Positions 17,569-26,090 of a stretch of DNA of 64,000 nucleotides are shown in pieces. Within the stretch, counting starts at the first letter, position 1. Each line of letters opens with the position of its first letter. This stretch comes from an uncultured Clostridia bacterium (GTDB lineage: Bacteria > Bacillota > Clostridia > Christensenellales > Pumilibacteraceae): the NCBI GenBank assembly GCA_934277845.1, contig CAKQVV010000001.1, positions 1 to 64,000 of the forward strand, read 5' to 3'. A program made the translations under genes and the position numbers. Under the pieces are notes generated by a model that saw nothing but the letters and a program-made list of their open reading frames with translations, did no database searches and was not told where the DNA came from.

Positions 17569-18729
17569 TTAAAAATAAAATTCGGTTCTGGGCGGGCGGA
17601 TATCGGTCAGCGCGCCCGTGTAATGGCGAAGATTATGCTCGACGTACGGGTGACGCAGGCACTCTTCTTCGTTGAGTTCCAGCCCAAGTCCCGGCTTGTC
17701 GCCGATCTTTATCCTGCCGTTTTCGTACACGAGGTTTTCGTTCGTGATATACTTGCGGTAGTCGACGTCCGAGTACATGATTTCCAGCACGTCGAAGTTC
17801 GGACAGCACGCCGCGAGTTGCAGCGTTGCGGCGTTGGCGACCGGTCCCGACGGGTTGTGCGGCGCGAACGGTATATAATTCGCTTCCGCGATCGCCGCGA
17901 TTTTTTTGAGTTCCATTATTCCGCCCGCGTGGCTCACGTCGGGCTGAATATAGTCGGCGGCACGACGGCGGAAAAGTTCGTTGTAATCAAAACGCGTGTA
18001 TAACCTCTCGCCTGCCGCAATGGGTACGGGCGATTTTTCTCTGACTGCCGCAAGTGCTTCGAGATTATTCGGCGGCACGGGTTCTTCGAACCATTTGGGA
18101 CGGAACCGTTCCAGTTCTTTTGCGATCTTTATGCCGGTGGGCACGTCGAATCTGCCGTGTCCTTCGATGAGAAGATCGACGTCCGATCCCGCCGCTTCGC
18201 GCACCGCCGCCACACATTCGAGCGCGGTATCGAGGTCACGGTTGGAAATCTGCAAATAATTCTTGCCGAACGGATCCCACTTCATCGCCGTCACGCCGCG
18301 TTTTACCGCTTCTTTCGCCTTTTCCGCGAACTCGGCAGGCGTTTTCGCGCCGGCGAACCAGCCGTTGACGTAGATGCGGCAATCGTCGCGTACTTTGCCG
18401 CCGAGCAACCGGTAAACCGGCACGCCCAAGGACTTAGCGAGTATATCCCACATTGCGGTTTCCACCGCGGAAAGCGCACTCATAAGCACCGCGCCGCCGC
18501 GCCAGTATGCGTCGCGGTAAATATCGTGATAATGCCTCTCTATATCGCGCGGATCCTTGCCCAGAAGATAACTTCCGATATGCCCGATCGCGCCTTCGAG
18601 AGCCTTTTCCTTGTATTCGAGCGTACCCTCGCCCACGCCCGAAATGCCTTCGTCGGTGTACACCTTGACGAACACCCAGTTCGTGCGGTAACAGTCGACG
18701 ATGAACGTCTTTACGTCGGTTACTTTCAT
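17569..18729 (-). CDS. Enolase superfamily sugar-acid dehydratase (mandelate racemase/galactonate dehydratase-like)
   Basis: 386 residues. The N-terminal capping domain (YTDEGISGVGEG) is followed by the barrel with metal ligands in LIEGHGR (Glu), FEEPV (Glu) and AGERL (Glu), and the catalytic His in APHNPSG. The EGHGR motif with its second His resembles galactonate/gluconate dehydratases of the mandelate racemase subgroup, which form 2-keto-3-deoxy sugar acids. The true substrate cannot be fixed. First gene of the operon, start supported by a GTGGAGG site, divergent from an AraC regulator. Confidence 0.85.
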   Translation of the reverse strand: MKVTDVKTFIVDCYRTNWVFVKVYTDEGISGVGEGTLEYKEKALEGAIGHIGSYLLGKDPRDIERHYHDIYRDAYWRGGAVLMSALSAVETAMWDILAKSLGVPVYRLLGGKVRDDCRIYVNGWFAGAKTPAEFAEKAKEAVKRGVTAMKWDPFGKNYLQISNRDLDTALECVAAVREAAGSDVDLLIEGHGRFDVPTGIKIAKELERFRPKWFEEPVPPNNLEALAAVREKSPVPIAAGERLYTRFDYNELFRRRAADYIQPDVSHAGGIMELKKIAAIAEANYIPFAPHNPSGPVANAATLQLAACCPNFDVLEIMYSDVDYRKYITNENLVYENGRIKIGDKPGLGLELNEEECLRHPYVEHNLRHYTGALTDIRPPRTEFYF

Positions 18730-18760
18730 TCGATTCCTCCACCCGGATTATTTCGATTAA

Positions 18761-18766
18761 ATTATA
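18761..18766 (-). promoter_or_regulatory. Possible -10 box of the dehydratase operon
   Basis: Minus-strand TATAAT about 30 nt upstream of the dehydratase start, but with a poor -35 (TATATT at 17-nt spacing). A weak -35 is what one expects if the divergent AraC protein activates it. Confidence 0.35.
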
Positions 18767-18830
18767 CGCCCGCATCTTATCGGAATATATAATTTTCGCG
18801 CTGTCATTTATCAAAATCTTACGATTATTC

Positions 18831-18859
18831 TTGACCATATCGCTAAAAACGTATATAAT
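18831..18859 (+). promoter_or_regulatory. Sigma-A promoter of the AraC gene
   Basis: TTGACC (18831-18836), 17 nt, TATAAT (18854-18859). Confidence 0.7.
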
Positions 18860-18894
18860 CTTATTAAATCGTATTTATAAGGACAATGCGGAAA

Positions 18895-19701
18895 ATGAAG
18901 ATTTGCGATATAAACGCTTACGGCATATTCGACGCGGCGGAACTCTTTCGCGGCGCGGCAACTACGGCAAAACGCGAAATCCCCGACTTTGAACTCGAGT
19001 TTATCGTGTCGGGCGGCGGGAAAACGTTTATCGATGACAAAGAATACCGGCTTCGTCCCAACACGTTCGTCGTGCGTAAACCCGGACAAACAAGTTTCAG
19101 CGAGCCGAAATTCAAGTGCTATTTCGTGCATATTTCCCTGCCGGCGGACAGCGAGTTTTACGAGTTGCTGTCCGGGCTTCCCGACTACTGCCGTTTTATT
19201 AACGCCGACGAGTACCGCGCCGTCACGGAAAAACTGGTCGGGCGGCTGATAACCGAAGGCAATAACCCATGCGACCTTATGACAAACGCGTTGCTTCTCG
19301 AACTTTTCGCGCTTCTTCTCCGCGACAAGGCGAAAAACGCCGCGGACGACGGCGAAAACCCGCGATACGGCGAAGCGGCGGACAAGGCGATCTCGATAAT
19401 AGAATCGCATTACGCGGAACGGCTTACGCTGTCGGTTCTTGCCGGCGCGGTCAACTATTCACCCAACCATTTTCACAGGCTTTTCGTATCGTGCGTCGGC
19501 AAATCTCCGCAGGAATTTATACTCGACTACCGCATAAAACAGGCAAAACTGCGGCTGACTTCCACGCGCGAAACGCTGTCCGGCATCGCCTACGGCTGCG
19601 GTTTTTCTTCGCAGTCGTACTTCAGCCTTTGCTTTCGCCGCGCCACGGGACTCACTCCCAAAGAATACCGAAAGATGAACAACAACGTTTACCCCGGATA
19701 A
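18895..19701 (+). CDS. AraC family transcriptional regulator
   Basis: 268 residues. N-terminal cupin-like ligand domain (FIVSGGGKTFIDDKEYRL) and C-terminal AraC DNA-binding domain with helices around LTLSVLAGAVNYSPNHFHRLF and ETLSGIAYGCGFSSQSYFS, ending GLTPKEYRK. Start 18895 gives 10 nt to the AAGGAC site; an in-frame ATG 9 nt earlier is too close to it. Divergent from the dehydratase-hydrolase-SDR operon, its likely target, and upstream of the GH30 gene. Confidence 0.9.
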   Translation: MKICDINAYGIFDAAELFRGAATTAKREIPDFELEFIVSGGGKTFIDDKEYRLRPNTFVVRKPGQTSFSEPKFKCYFVHISLPADSEFYELLSGLPDYCRFINADEYRAVTEKLVGRLITEGNNPCDLMTNALLLELFALLLRDKAKNAADDGENPRYGEAADKAISIIESHYAERLTLSVLAGAVNYSPNHFHRLFVSCVGKSPQEFILDYRIKQAKLRLTSTRETLSGIAYGCGFSSQSYFSLCFRRATGLTPKEYRKMNNNVYPG

Positions 19702-19834
19702 TTCCCGCACTTGCGATAACTATATACTCACCGCGTACTCGTCAGCCGCACCGTATCGGGCAATTACATACACTTCGCCCGGCGATTATGTTTCTTTATA
19801 TTTCGATTATTTCGCCGTTTTGTCGCGGTTTTTC

Positions 19835-19864
19835 TTGACGAACGCGTTATACGGGCTGTACAAT
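19835..19864 (+). promoter_or_regulatory. Candidate promoter of the GH30 gene
   Basis: TTGACG (19835-19840), 18 nt, TACAAT (19859-19864). Located in the 219-nt gap between the AraC and GH30 genes. Confidence 0.5.
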
Positions 19865-19920
19865 TCCGGTAGAATCTACGGATACCGGCGATCGTAACGC
19901 CGCTTTTTAAGGAGAAAATA

Positions 19921-21303
19921 ATGAAGTTAAGCGTTTATACAACCGACAATACAGGTCGCAACCTAGAAAAAACCGCTGTCGTGACCGACGTCGAATATCT
20001 TGACGTACTGCCCGTATCCGACAGTCGCGGCTTTCACCCCGGCGACGTCGAGGGCGGCACTATCCGTCTTTATCCCGGCGTACAACGCTCGACCGTGCAG
20101 GGCTTCGGCGGCGCGTTCACCGAGTCGGCGGCTTACGTATGGGCGAACGCTCCGGAAGAAGCGCGTGACGAGATAATCGAAGCGTATTTCGGCAAGGACG
20201 GCATCGGCTATAACTACGGACGAGTAAGCATCGCCAGCTGCGATTTTTCGCTGTCGGCGTACTCGTATATCCCGGACGGCGACTTCGATCTCAAAAACTT
20301 TTCCACCGCGCGCGACGAGCAGTACACCCTGCCGTTTCTGAAAGCCGCGCTCGGAAAGAACCCGGACATTACGCTGTTCGCGTCGCCCTGGACGCCTCCG
20401 CCGCACCTTAAAACCAACGGCGAGTGGCAGGGCGGCAAGCTGAAAAAGGAATACTACTCGCTGTGGGCGAAATACGTTGCCGCATTTATCCGCGACTACG
20501 CCGGAAAGGGCGTGAGGATTTCCGCCGTAACCGTGCAGAACGAACTTCGTCATCGTCAGGTGTGGGAATCGTGTCTGTACGAAAAAGAGGAAGAACTCGA
20601 TCTTGCCGCAAACTATCTTGCCCGCGAAGTCAAGCCGCTGGGCGTGAAAATCTATGTTTACGATCACTGCCGCGAGCGCGTTTTCGACCGCGCGGCGTTC
20701 GCGTTTGCGTTCTCGAAAGAAATCGACGGCATTGCCTGTCACTGGTATTCGGGCGACTACTTCGACGAACTGCGAATGACGCGCGAGCGTTTCCCGGACA
20801 AGGACATAATAATCAGCGAGGCTTGCGTTGCGATGCGCAAGGACAAGCCCGTGTCCGATTACGACAACAAGGTCCTCGACGCCTACGCGCACGACATAAT
20901 CGGCGACCTTAACGGCGGAGCAAACGCGTTCTGCGACTGGAACCTCGTGCTCGACGAAAACCGCGGACCGTCGCATTTCCGCGACAACCGCCCCATGATG
21001 GCGGACGCGCCCGTGATCGTGGAAAACGGCAAGGTTATTTTCCGCCCGTCGTTCTATGCGATCGGTCACTTCTCGAAGTTTATCCGTAAACACGCGCGCA
21101 TAATCGGCTATTCTCAGCCCTGGCGCGACGCGGAAGTCACCGCGGCGATCAACCCCGATCAGAACTGCGTTGCGGTAGTCTATAACCGCGGCGACGCGAA
21201 ACACTGCAAAGTTTTGCTCGGTACTTCCCTTTTCGAGATCGATCTTGCCGAAAACAGTCTGAACACGCTGGTCATCGAACGCGAAAAACCGTTCGCCCGT
21301 TAA
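19921..21303 (+). CDS. GH30 family glycoside hydrolase (glucosylceramidase/beta-glucosidase type)
   Basis: 460 residues without a signal peptide. GH30 hallmarks: QGFGGAFTESAA (residues 60-71), SIASCDFS, ASPWTPPPHLKTNG, acid/base Glu208 in TVQNEL, HWYSGDYF and nucleophile Glu300 in IISEAC, then a C-terminal beta-domain from about residue 390. The acid/base motif is normally NEP; here Pro is Leu (NEL), unusual but the Glu is kept. Retaining hydrolysis of beta-linked sugars in the cytoplasm is expected. Ribosome site AAGGAG; terminator at 21329-21364. Confidence 0.88.
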   Translation: MKLSVYTTDNTGRNLEKTAVVTDVEYLDVLPVSDSRGFHPGDVEGGTIRLYPGVQRSTVQGFGGAFTESAAYVWANAPEEARDEIIEAYFGKDGIGYNYGRVSIASCDFSLSAYSYIPDGDFDLKNFSTARDEQYTLPFLKAALGKNPDITLFASPWTPPPHLKTNGEWQGGKLKKEYYSLWAKYVAAFIRDYAGKGVRISAVTVQNELRHRQVWESCLYEKEEELDLAANYLAREVKPLGVKIYVYDHCRERVFDRAAFAFAFSKEIDGIACHWYSGDYFDELRMTRERFPDKDIIISEACVAMRKDKPVSDYDNKVLDAYAHDIIGDLNGGANAFCDWNLVLDENRGPSHFRDNRPMMADAPVIVENGKVIFRPSFYAIGHFSKFIRKHARIIGYSQPWRDAEVTAAINPDQNCVAVVYNRGDAKHCKVLLGTSLFEIDLAENSLNTLVIEREKPFAR

Positions 21304-21328
21304 TCAAACTAAAAAATCGATAAATTAA

Positions 21329-21364
21329 AAACGCACCCTCGGAATTTACCCTGAAGGTGCGTTT
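21329..21364. terminator. Bidirectional terminator between convergent GH30 and lipoprotein genes
   Basis: Nine-bp stem AAACGCACC / GGTGCGTTT flanked by A- and T-rich runs on both strands; it can end both the plus GH30 transcript and the minus six-gene sugar operon. Confidence 0.8.
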
Positions 21365-21398
21365 CGTTTTCAGCAGTATTTCGTTCGTTTTATCGCGT

Positions 21399-24300
21399 TC
21401 AAGCCGCCGCTACTTCGATTTCCAGCGTACCCAAGCCGTAAGTAGCGACGCCGTCGCCGACGTATTCGGCACGGACGTAATATTTGCCGGCTTTTGCTGC
21501 GGTAAATTTGCCGTCAGCAACGGTAACTTTGTTGCCGTCGGGATCTACCACGGTAAGCGTGCAGGTCACTTCGCCCGAAGTTACGCTCAGCGTGATTTCG
21601 TCGCCGATCTTGGCGTTATCGCCGCCGGTGACGGTCACGTCCTGTTTCTTCGCCGCGTAGATCGACGAAATATACAAAACGCCGTCGCCGCTCTCGCCGT
21701 GCATGAGCCACTTGTCGACTCCGCCGCCCGCTTTCCACGCGTTGATGAAGTTCGCTACCGGATAGACGTAGTTCTTCCAGCCGTCGTAGGTGAAGTGATA
21801 ATCGCCGCTGTCGACGCTGCCGTCGTGAACGTAGCCCGTCGCGTCGATAGGCTCGATGTGGTAGTCCCCGCCGCCCATGGTCGCGCGGGTGATCTTGCCG
21901 GTGCAGTCCGCAAAGTACGCACGTACTACTATATAGTCGTACTCGGCGTAATGATCGAGATCGTGACGCGCCGTCCAGGTAAGGCTGGGCCAACCGCCGC
22001 CGTTCTCGCTGTATTCGATCTTGACGACGTTGGTTTCGCCCTCGAAACTCGGCATCCAGGTTTTGGTCGCGGAAAGTCCGCTGTTCCAGTAGGCAACGAT
22101 ATTATTCACCGAGCTCGGATCGTCGAAGCTCTCGATTTCGTTTGCCGCCGCGGCTTTTCTCGAAACCGCGATCGTCTGATTCACGGAGTAGGTATTGCCG
22201 TCGTAAACTACTTCATAAGTCACGACGTAATCGCCCGCCGCAGCCGGAGTAAAGGTTTTACCGTCGGTAAGTTCAACCGTCGTGCCGCCGAACGTAACCG
22301 ATTTCGCGGTGTCGACGGTCTTTACCGCCGCACCGTCCGCGGTAAGCTGCGCTCCGGGTACGGTTATTGCCGTTCCCACCACAGCCGTACCGGTAAACGC
22401 GTTCGCGTTAAACTCGGCAAGTGCTTTCACGGTTATTTCGGTCGTACCGAGTCCGTAAGTAGCGACGCCTTCGCCGACGTATTCGGCACGGACGTAATAT
22501 TTGCCGGCTTTTGCCGCGGTAAACTTGCCGTCCGTAACGGTGACTTTGTTGCCGTCGGGATCTACCACGGTAAGCGTGCAGGTCACTTCGCCCGAAGTTA
22601 CGCTCAGCGTGATTTCGTCACCGACCTTGGCGTTATCGCCGCCGGTGACGGTCACGTCCTGCTTCTTAGCCGCGTAGATCGAAGAGATATACAGAACACC
22701 GCTGCCGCTCTCGCCAGCCATCAGCCAACGACCGTTGGACACATTGCCCGTTTTCCACGCGTCGATGAAGTTCCGGATCGGGTAAACGTAGTTCTTCCAG
22801 CCGCCGTAGACGAAATGATAATCGCCGCTGTTGACCGCTCCGTCATGGACGTAACCGGTCGCGTCGATAGGTTCGATATGGTAGTCGCCGCCGCCCATTA
22901 CCGCGCGGAGCACTTTACCCTCGCAATCGGTGAAGTACGCGCGGACTACGATATAGTCGTATTCGGCGTAATCGTCGAGAGCGTGACGCGGCACCCAGGT
23001 GAAACTCGGCCAGCCCCAGCCGTTGTCGCTGTATTCGAGCTTGACGACGCTGTTTTCGCCCTCGAAACTTTCAAGGTAAGTTTTGGTGACGGAGTTGCCG
23101 TCGTTCCAGCACGCGGAAACGTTCTCTATCGCGCTGGGATCGTCGAAACTCTCGATTTCGTTCGCAGCCGCCGCATCGCGTTCGATAACTATCGTCTGCA
23201 CGACTACGTAATCGTTACCTTCGTAGTTAAGCGAATAAGTCACTTCGTACTCGCCGGCGTAGGTCGCGGTAAAGGTCTTGCCGTCGGCAAGAGTTACTGC
23301 GGTACCGTAGTAGGTCACACTTTTTGCGGTATCGGTCGCGGCGAGTTCATTACCTTCGGAAACGAGTTTTGCACCGGGTACGGTTACGGTACTGCCCTTC
23401 GCCGTTGCGCCCGTGTAAGCATTCGCTTTAAGTTCCGGAGCGGTAACGACGATTTCTTTCGTGCCCAGTCCGTAAACCGCGCCGCCGTCGTATTCCGCGC
23501 GTGCATAGTAAGTACCTGCCTTTTGCGGAATAAACTTACCGCCTTCGAGCGTGACAGGATTTCCGTCGGGATCTGCCACGGTGAGCGTAGTCGCAACGGT
23601 AGAGTTCACGTTAAGCGTAATCTCTTCGCCGCGATGTTGCTTACCGGAAACGGTGATTTCGACGTCCGCTTTCTTCGCTGCCTTAATGTCGGCGATATAC
23701 AGCGTACCCGCGCCCTCCTCGCCGTGCATCAGCCAGCGACCGAAGGTCACGTTGCCCGTTTTCCACGCGTCGATAAAGTTCCGGATCGGATAAACGTAGT
23801 TCTTCCAGCCGTCGTAGGTCATGTGGTAATCGCCGGTGTCGACACTGCCGTTGTGAACGTACCCGGTCGCGTCGATAGGCTCGACGTGGTAATCGCCGCC
23901 GCCCATTACCGCACGGGTGATCTTGCCGGCGCAGTCCGCAAAGTACGCGCGCACTACGATATAGTCGTAGGTTGCGTAATGATCGAGCTCGTGGCGCGGT
24001 TCCCACGTAAAGCTCGGCCATCCGCCGCCGCTTTCCGAATAGTCGAACTTGACTACTCCGCTCTCACCCTCGAAGTTTTCGAGCCAGGTGATTTCGGTAG
24101 TCGAGCCGTCGCTCCACAGTGCGCGGGTTCCGTCGAGTGCTTCCACGCAATCATAGCTTTCGATTTCGTTCTCTGCCGCAGCGTCGCGTACAACCGCGAG
24201 AACGATCGTCTTTTTCAGTTCTTTGCCGTCAAACGACGCAACGTAACTGACGGTATAGGTGGTTGCTCTCGGCGCATTGATCTTGCCGTCAGTGACGGTA

Positions 24301-24800
24301 ACGGGGTTGCCCGCTTTGTCCGTCACGGTATAGGTGATTTCGGCGTTCACGGTCGCGCCGTCTTTATCGCGCACGGTTGCGGTCGGGACAGCGACTTCGC
24401 CGCGCGGATAACCGTTTTCGTTATAGTTTTCAAGTTCGATCGTGTAGCGGGTAACGTTTACCGTTATCGTGCGGGTATAGGTCTTGCCCATATCGACGGT
24501 AAGAACTACTTTGTAACCGTTAAGATCGGTCGCGCGGAAACTTCCGTCAACCACCGACACCGCTTCGCCTGCGGTAGTGGTGACTTTCGCGGTCGCGCGG
24601 TAGGTTTCGCCGTCGCTGCCCTTGACGTTGAGCATGGACGAGAAACCATAGTCGTCGCCGTACTCCACCGTCACGGCAGTGTCGGCAAAGTCCACGGGCG
24701 TGACTTCCGCCTCGGGTTCGGGCGCAGGCGTGCAGGCGACGGCAAGTACGAATACCATGATCGCCGCAAGCAAAGCGCATAAAAGTTTACTTTTTTTCAT
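21399..24800 (-). CDS. Large lipoprotein made of 339-residue repeats (putative glycan-binding surface protein)
   Basis: 1133 residues. Signal peptide MKKSKLLCALLAAIMVFVLA and lipobox AVAC, then an acidic linker. Two Ig-like domains (about residues 40-205) precede three modules starting near residues 210, 550 and 889, each opening with NEIES(F/Y)D and holding a carbohydrate-binding-like domain (YDYIVVRAYF, MGGGDYH-EPIDATGY, GDYH-YGWKNYVYP) followed by Ig-like domains (DPDGN-VT, KAGKYYVRAEY). The third module is shortened. The DNA repeats with an exact 1017-bp period. No catalytic motif. Last gene of the sugar ABC operon, so glycan capture at the membrane is inferred. Ribosome site GGAGGG. Confidence 0.85.
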   Translation of the reverse strand: MKKSKLLCALLAAIMVFVLAVACTPAPEPEAEVTPVDFADTAVTVEYGDDYGFSSMLNVKGSDGETYRATAKVTTTAGEAVSVVDGSFRATDLNGYKVVLTVDMGKTYTRTITVNVTRYTIELENYNENGYPRGEVAVPTATVRDKDGATVNAEITYTVTDKAGNPVTVTDGKINAPRATTYTVSYVASFDGKELKKTIVLAVVRDAAAENEIESYDCVEALDGTRALWSDGSTTEITWLENFEGESGVVKFDYSESGGGWPSFTWEPRHELDHYATYDYIVVRAYFADCAGKITRAVMGGGDYHVEPIDATGYVHNGSVDTGDYHMTYDGWKNYVYPIRNFIDAWKTGNVTFGRWLMHGEEGAGTLYIADIKAAKKADVEITVSGKQHRGEEITLNVNSTVATTLTVADPDGNPVTLEGGKFIPQKAGTYYARAEYDGGAVYGLGTKEIVVTAPELKANAYTGATAKGSTVTVPGAKLVSEGNELAATDTAKSVTYYGTAVTLADGKTFTATYAGEYEVTYSLNYEGNDYVVVQTIVIERDAAAANEIESFDDPSAIENVSACWNDGNSVTKTYLESFEGENSVVKLEYSDNGWGWPSFTWVPRHALDDYAEYDYIVVRAYFTDCEGKVLRAVMGGGDYHIEPIDATGYVHDGAVNSGDYHFVYGGWKNYVYPIRNFIDAWKTGNVSNGRWLMAGESGSGVLYISSIYAAKKQDVTVTGGDNAKVGDEITLSVTSGEVTCTLTVVDPDGNKVTVTDGKFTAAKAGKYYVRAEYVGEGVATYGLGTTEITVKALAEFNANAFTGTAVVGTAITVPGAQLTADGAAVKTVDTAKSVTFGGTTVELTDGKTFTPAAAGDYVVTYEVVYDGNTYSVNQTIAVSRKAAAANEIESFDDPSSVNNIVAYWNSGLSATKTWMPSFEGETNVVKIEYSENGGGWPSLTWTARHDLDHYAEYDYIVVRAYFADCTGKITRATMGGGDYHIEPIDATGYVHDGSVDSGDYHFTYDGWKNYVYPVANFINAWKAGGGVDKWLMHGESGDGVLYISSIYAAKKQDVTVTGGDNAKIGDEITLSVTSGEVTCTLTVVDPDGNKVTVADGKFTAAKAGKYYVRAEYVGDGVATYGLGTLEIEVAAA
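21438..24170. repeat. 1017-bp in-frame tandem repeat inside the large lipoprotein gene
   Basis: Equivalent points recur at 21438, 22455 and 23472, a spacing of exactly 1017 bp (339 codons). Copies at 21438 and 22455 are nearly identical over several hundred bases; the third is more diverged, suggesting recent duplication or gene conversion between the two C-terminal modules. Confidence 0.85.
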
Positions 24801-24872
24801 CTTTTTAATTTCCCTCCGTTTGGCTCGGCTTTTCTTTGCCTAGGATTTAAGATAAGCCTTGCCGTTAGATTT

Positions 24873-26081
24873 TTATTTCTCTTTGACTATTCTGAAATTG
24901 TCAAAGTAAAATACCTGATCGTCGCGGTCGGTGTACTCCGCCCACGAAATTTTCCACGAAGACGGATCGGAAACGCCGCCTGCGTTGTGTTCTTCCACGT
25001 CGAAGAACGAAACTTTGTAGTGAAGTTTGCTCTTGGCGTTCACTTCACAGCGCATCGCGTAGTGCCCGCCGGTGGTTTTCGAGCCGGCTTCCACGAAGAA
25101 ACGCATCACGCGGTCGCTGTCGTTGTAGACGTCGAATTCCAGCGAAGTCTTGCCGTAGTCGTCTTTCGCAACGTCTTTCATGCCACAAGCCTGCATTATC
25201 TTTTCGGGGATAACAATCGCGGGATAACTTGCCTCGAAAAGATCGCCCTTGTGCGTGACTACGCGGAGCGCGTACTCGCCGCCCATTCCGGTCACGCCGT
25301 AGTCGGCGGTCTTGACAACTTCCACGTCCGCTTTGCACTTCGCACTGACCGCCTTTGCGTACACGGCGTACTTCTGCCAGGTCGACTCGAAATCGAGCAC
25401 CACGCCGTCCTTAAAACTCATTACGTTTTCGACTTCTTCCAGTTTCGGGTTCTTGGTGACAGTCACGTCGTCGATATACAACGTGGGTGCGTCTTTGAGT
25501 TCGCGAGCGTTCTGGTTATCGAATTCGAGATAAATGCCGGGCACGGCGTTGAGATCGCCGGTTATCGACAATACTTCGCGAGCGGGATAGTACCTGACTC
25601 TCGTCCACTCGTTCGGCGCGAGCGTAAAGGTTTCGCCGCGCATGGTTTCCACTTCCATGGCATTCGCGATCGCGGACAACAGTCCCACCGTGACGCGCAT
25701 CTCTTTATCCTCTGCATTGTAAATCCACATGTCCACGCTCTCGACTTTGGAAAAGTCCGAGCGGTCATAACCGAACAACGTAGATACCGTCGGAAAATAC
25801 ATCAGCGGAAGTTTAACGTCGGATTTGCCGCCGAGCACCTGCACTTTCGCCGACGATTTGCCCGATTTTACGAAGTTTGCGTCGGTATTTTCGGTTACTT
25901 TACCGAAGTTCGGCATCACTCGCATCAACTGGAAATCCGGTGCCCACTGCTCGAAATCGGCAACGGTAATCACGTTCGATTCGACGTTTTCGGTATTTTC
26001 GGTTTTTCCCGCACAACCGCACAGCGGAACGATAAAACACAGACTCAGCGCAAGTGCCGCAATCTTTTTCAATCTTTTCAT
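24873..26081 (-). CDS. Lipoprotein with carbohydrate-binding-like domains
   Basis: 402 residues. Signal peptide MKRLKKIAALALSLCFIVP with lipobox LCGC. The mature part begins with an acidic Asn/Glu linker and has two beta-sandwich-like segments with the ending LYIDDVTV and FYFDNFRIV, a pattern of carbohydrate-binding or galactose-binding-like domains. No catalytic residues seen. It lies 9 nt after the DUF4091 gene (AAGGAGG site) in the same operon and is probably a glycan-binding partner. Specific ligand unknown. Confidence 0.75.
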   Translation of the reverse strand: MKRLKKIAALALSLCFIVPLCGCAGKTENTENVESNVITVADFEQWAPDFQLMRVMPNFGKVTENTDANFVKSGKSSAKVQVLGGKSDVKLPLMYFPTVSTLFGYDRSDFSKVESVDMWIYNAEDKEMRVTVGLLSAIANAMEVETMRGETFTLAPNEWTRVRYYPAREVLSITGDLNAVPGIYLEFDNQNARELKDAPTLYIDDVTVTKNPKLEEVENVMSFKDGVVLDFESTWQKYAVYAKAVSAKCKADVEVVKTADYGVTGMGGEYALRVVTHKGDLFEASYPAIVIPEKIMQACGMKDVAKDDYGKTSLEFDVYNDSDRVMRFFVEAGSKTTGGHYAMRCEVNAKSKLHYKVSFFDVEEHNAGGVSDPSSWKISWAEYTDRDDQVFYFDNFRIVKEK

Positions 26082-26090
26082 AGTTCCTCC

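Noticed and set aside
21357..24782. Very long plus-strand open frame (1141 codons) opposite the repeat lipoprotein
   Set aside because: It is antisense to a gene with signal peptide, ribosome site and repeated domains; long antisense frames arise from the codon bias of this genome. No ribosome site or domain of its own.
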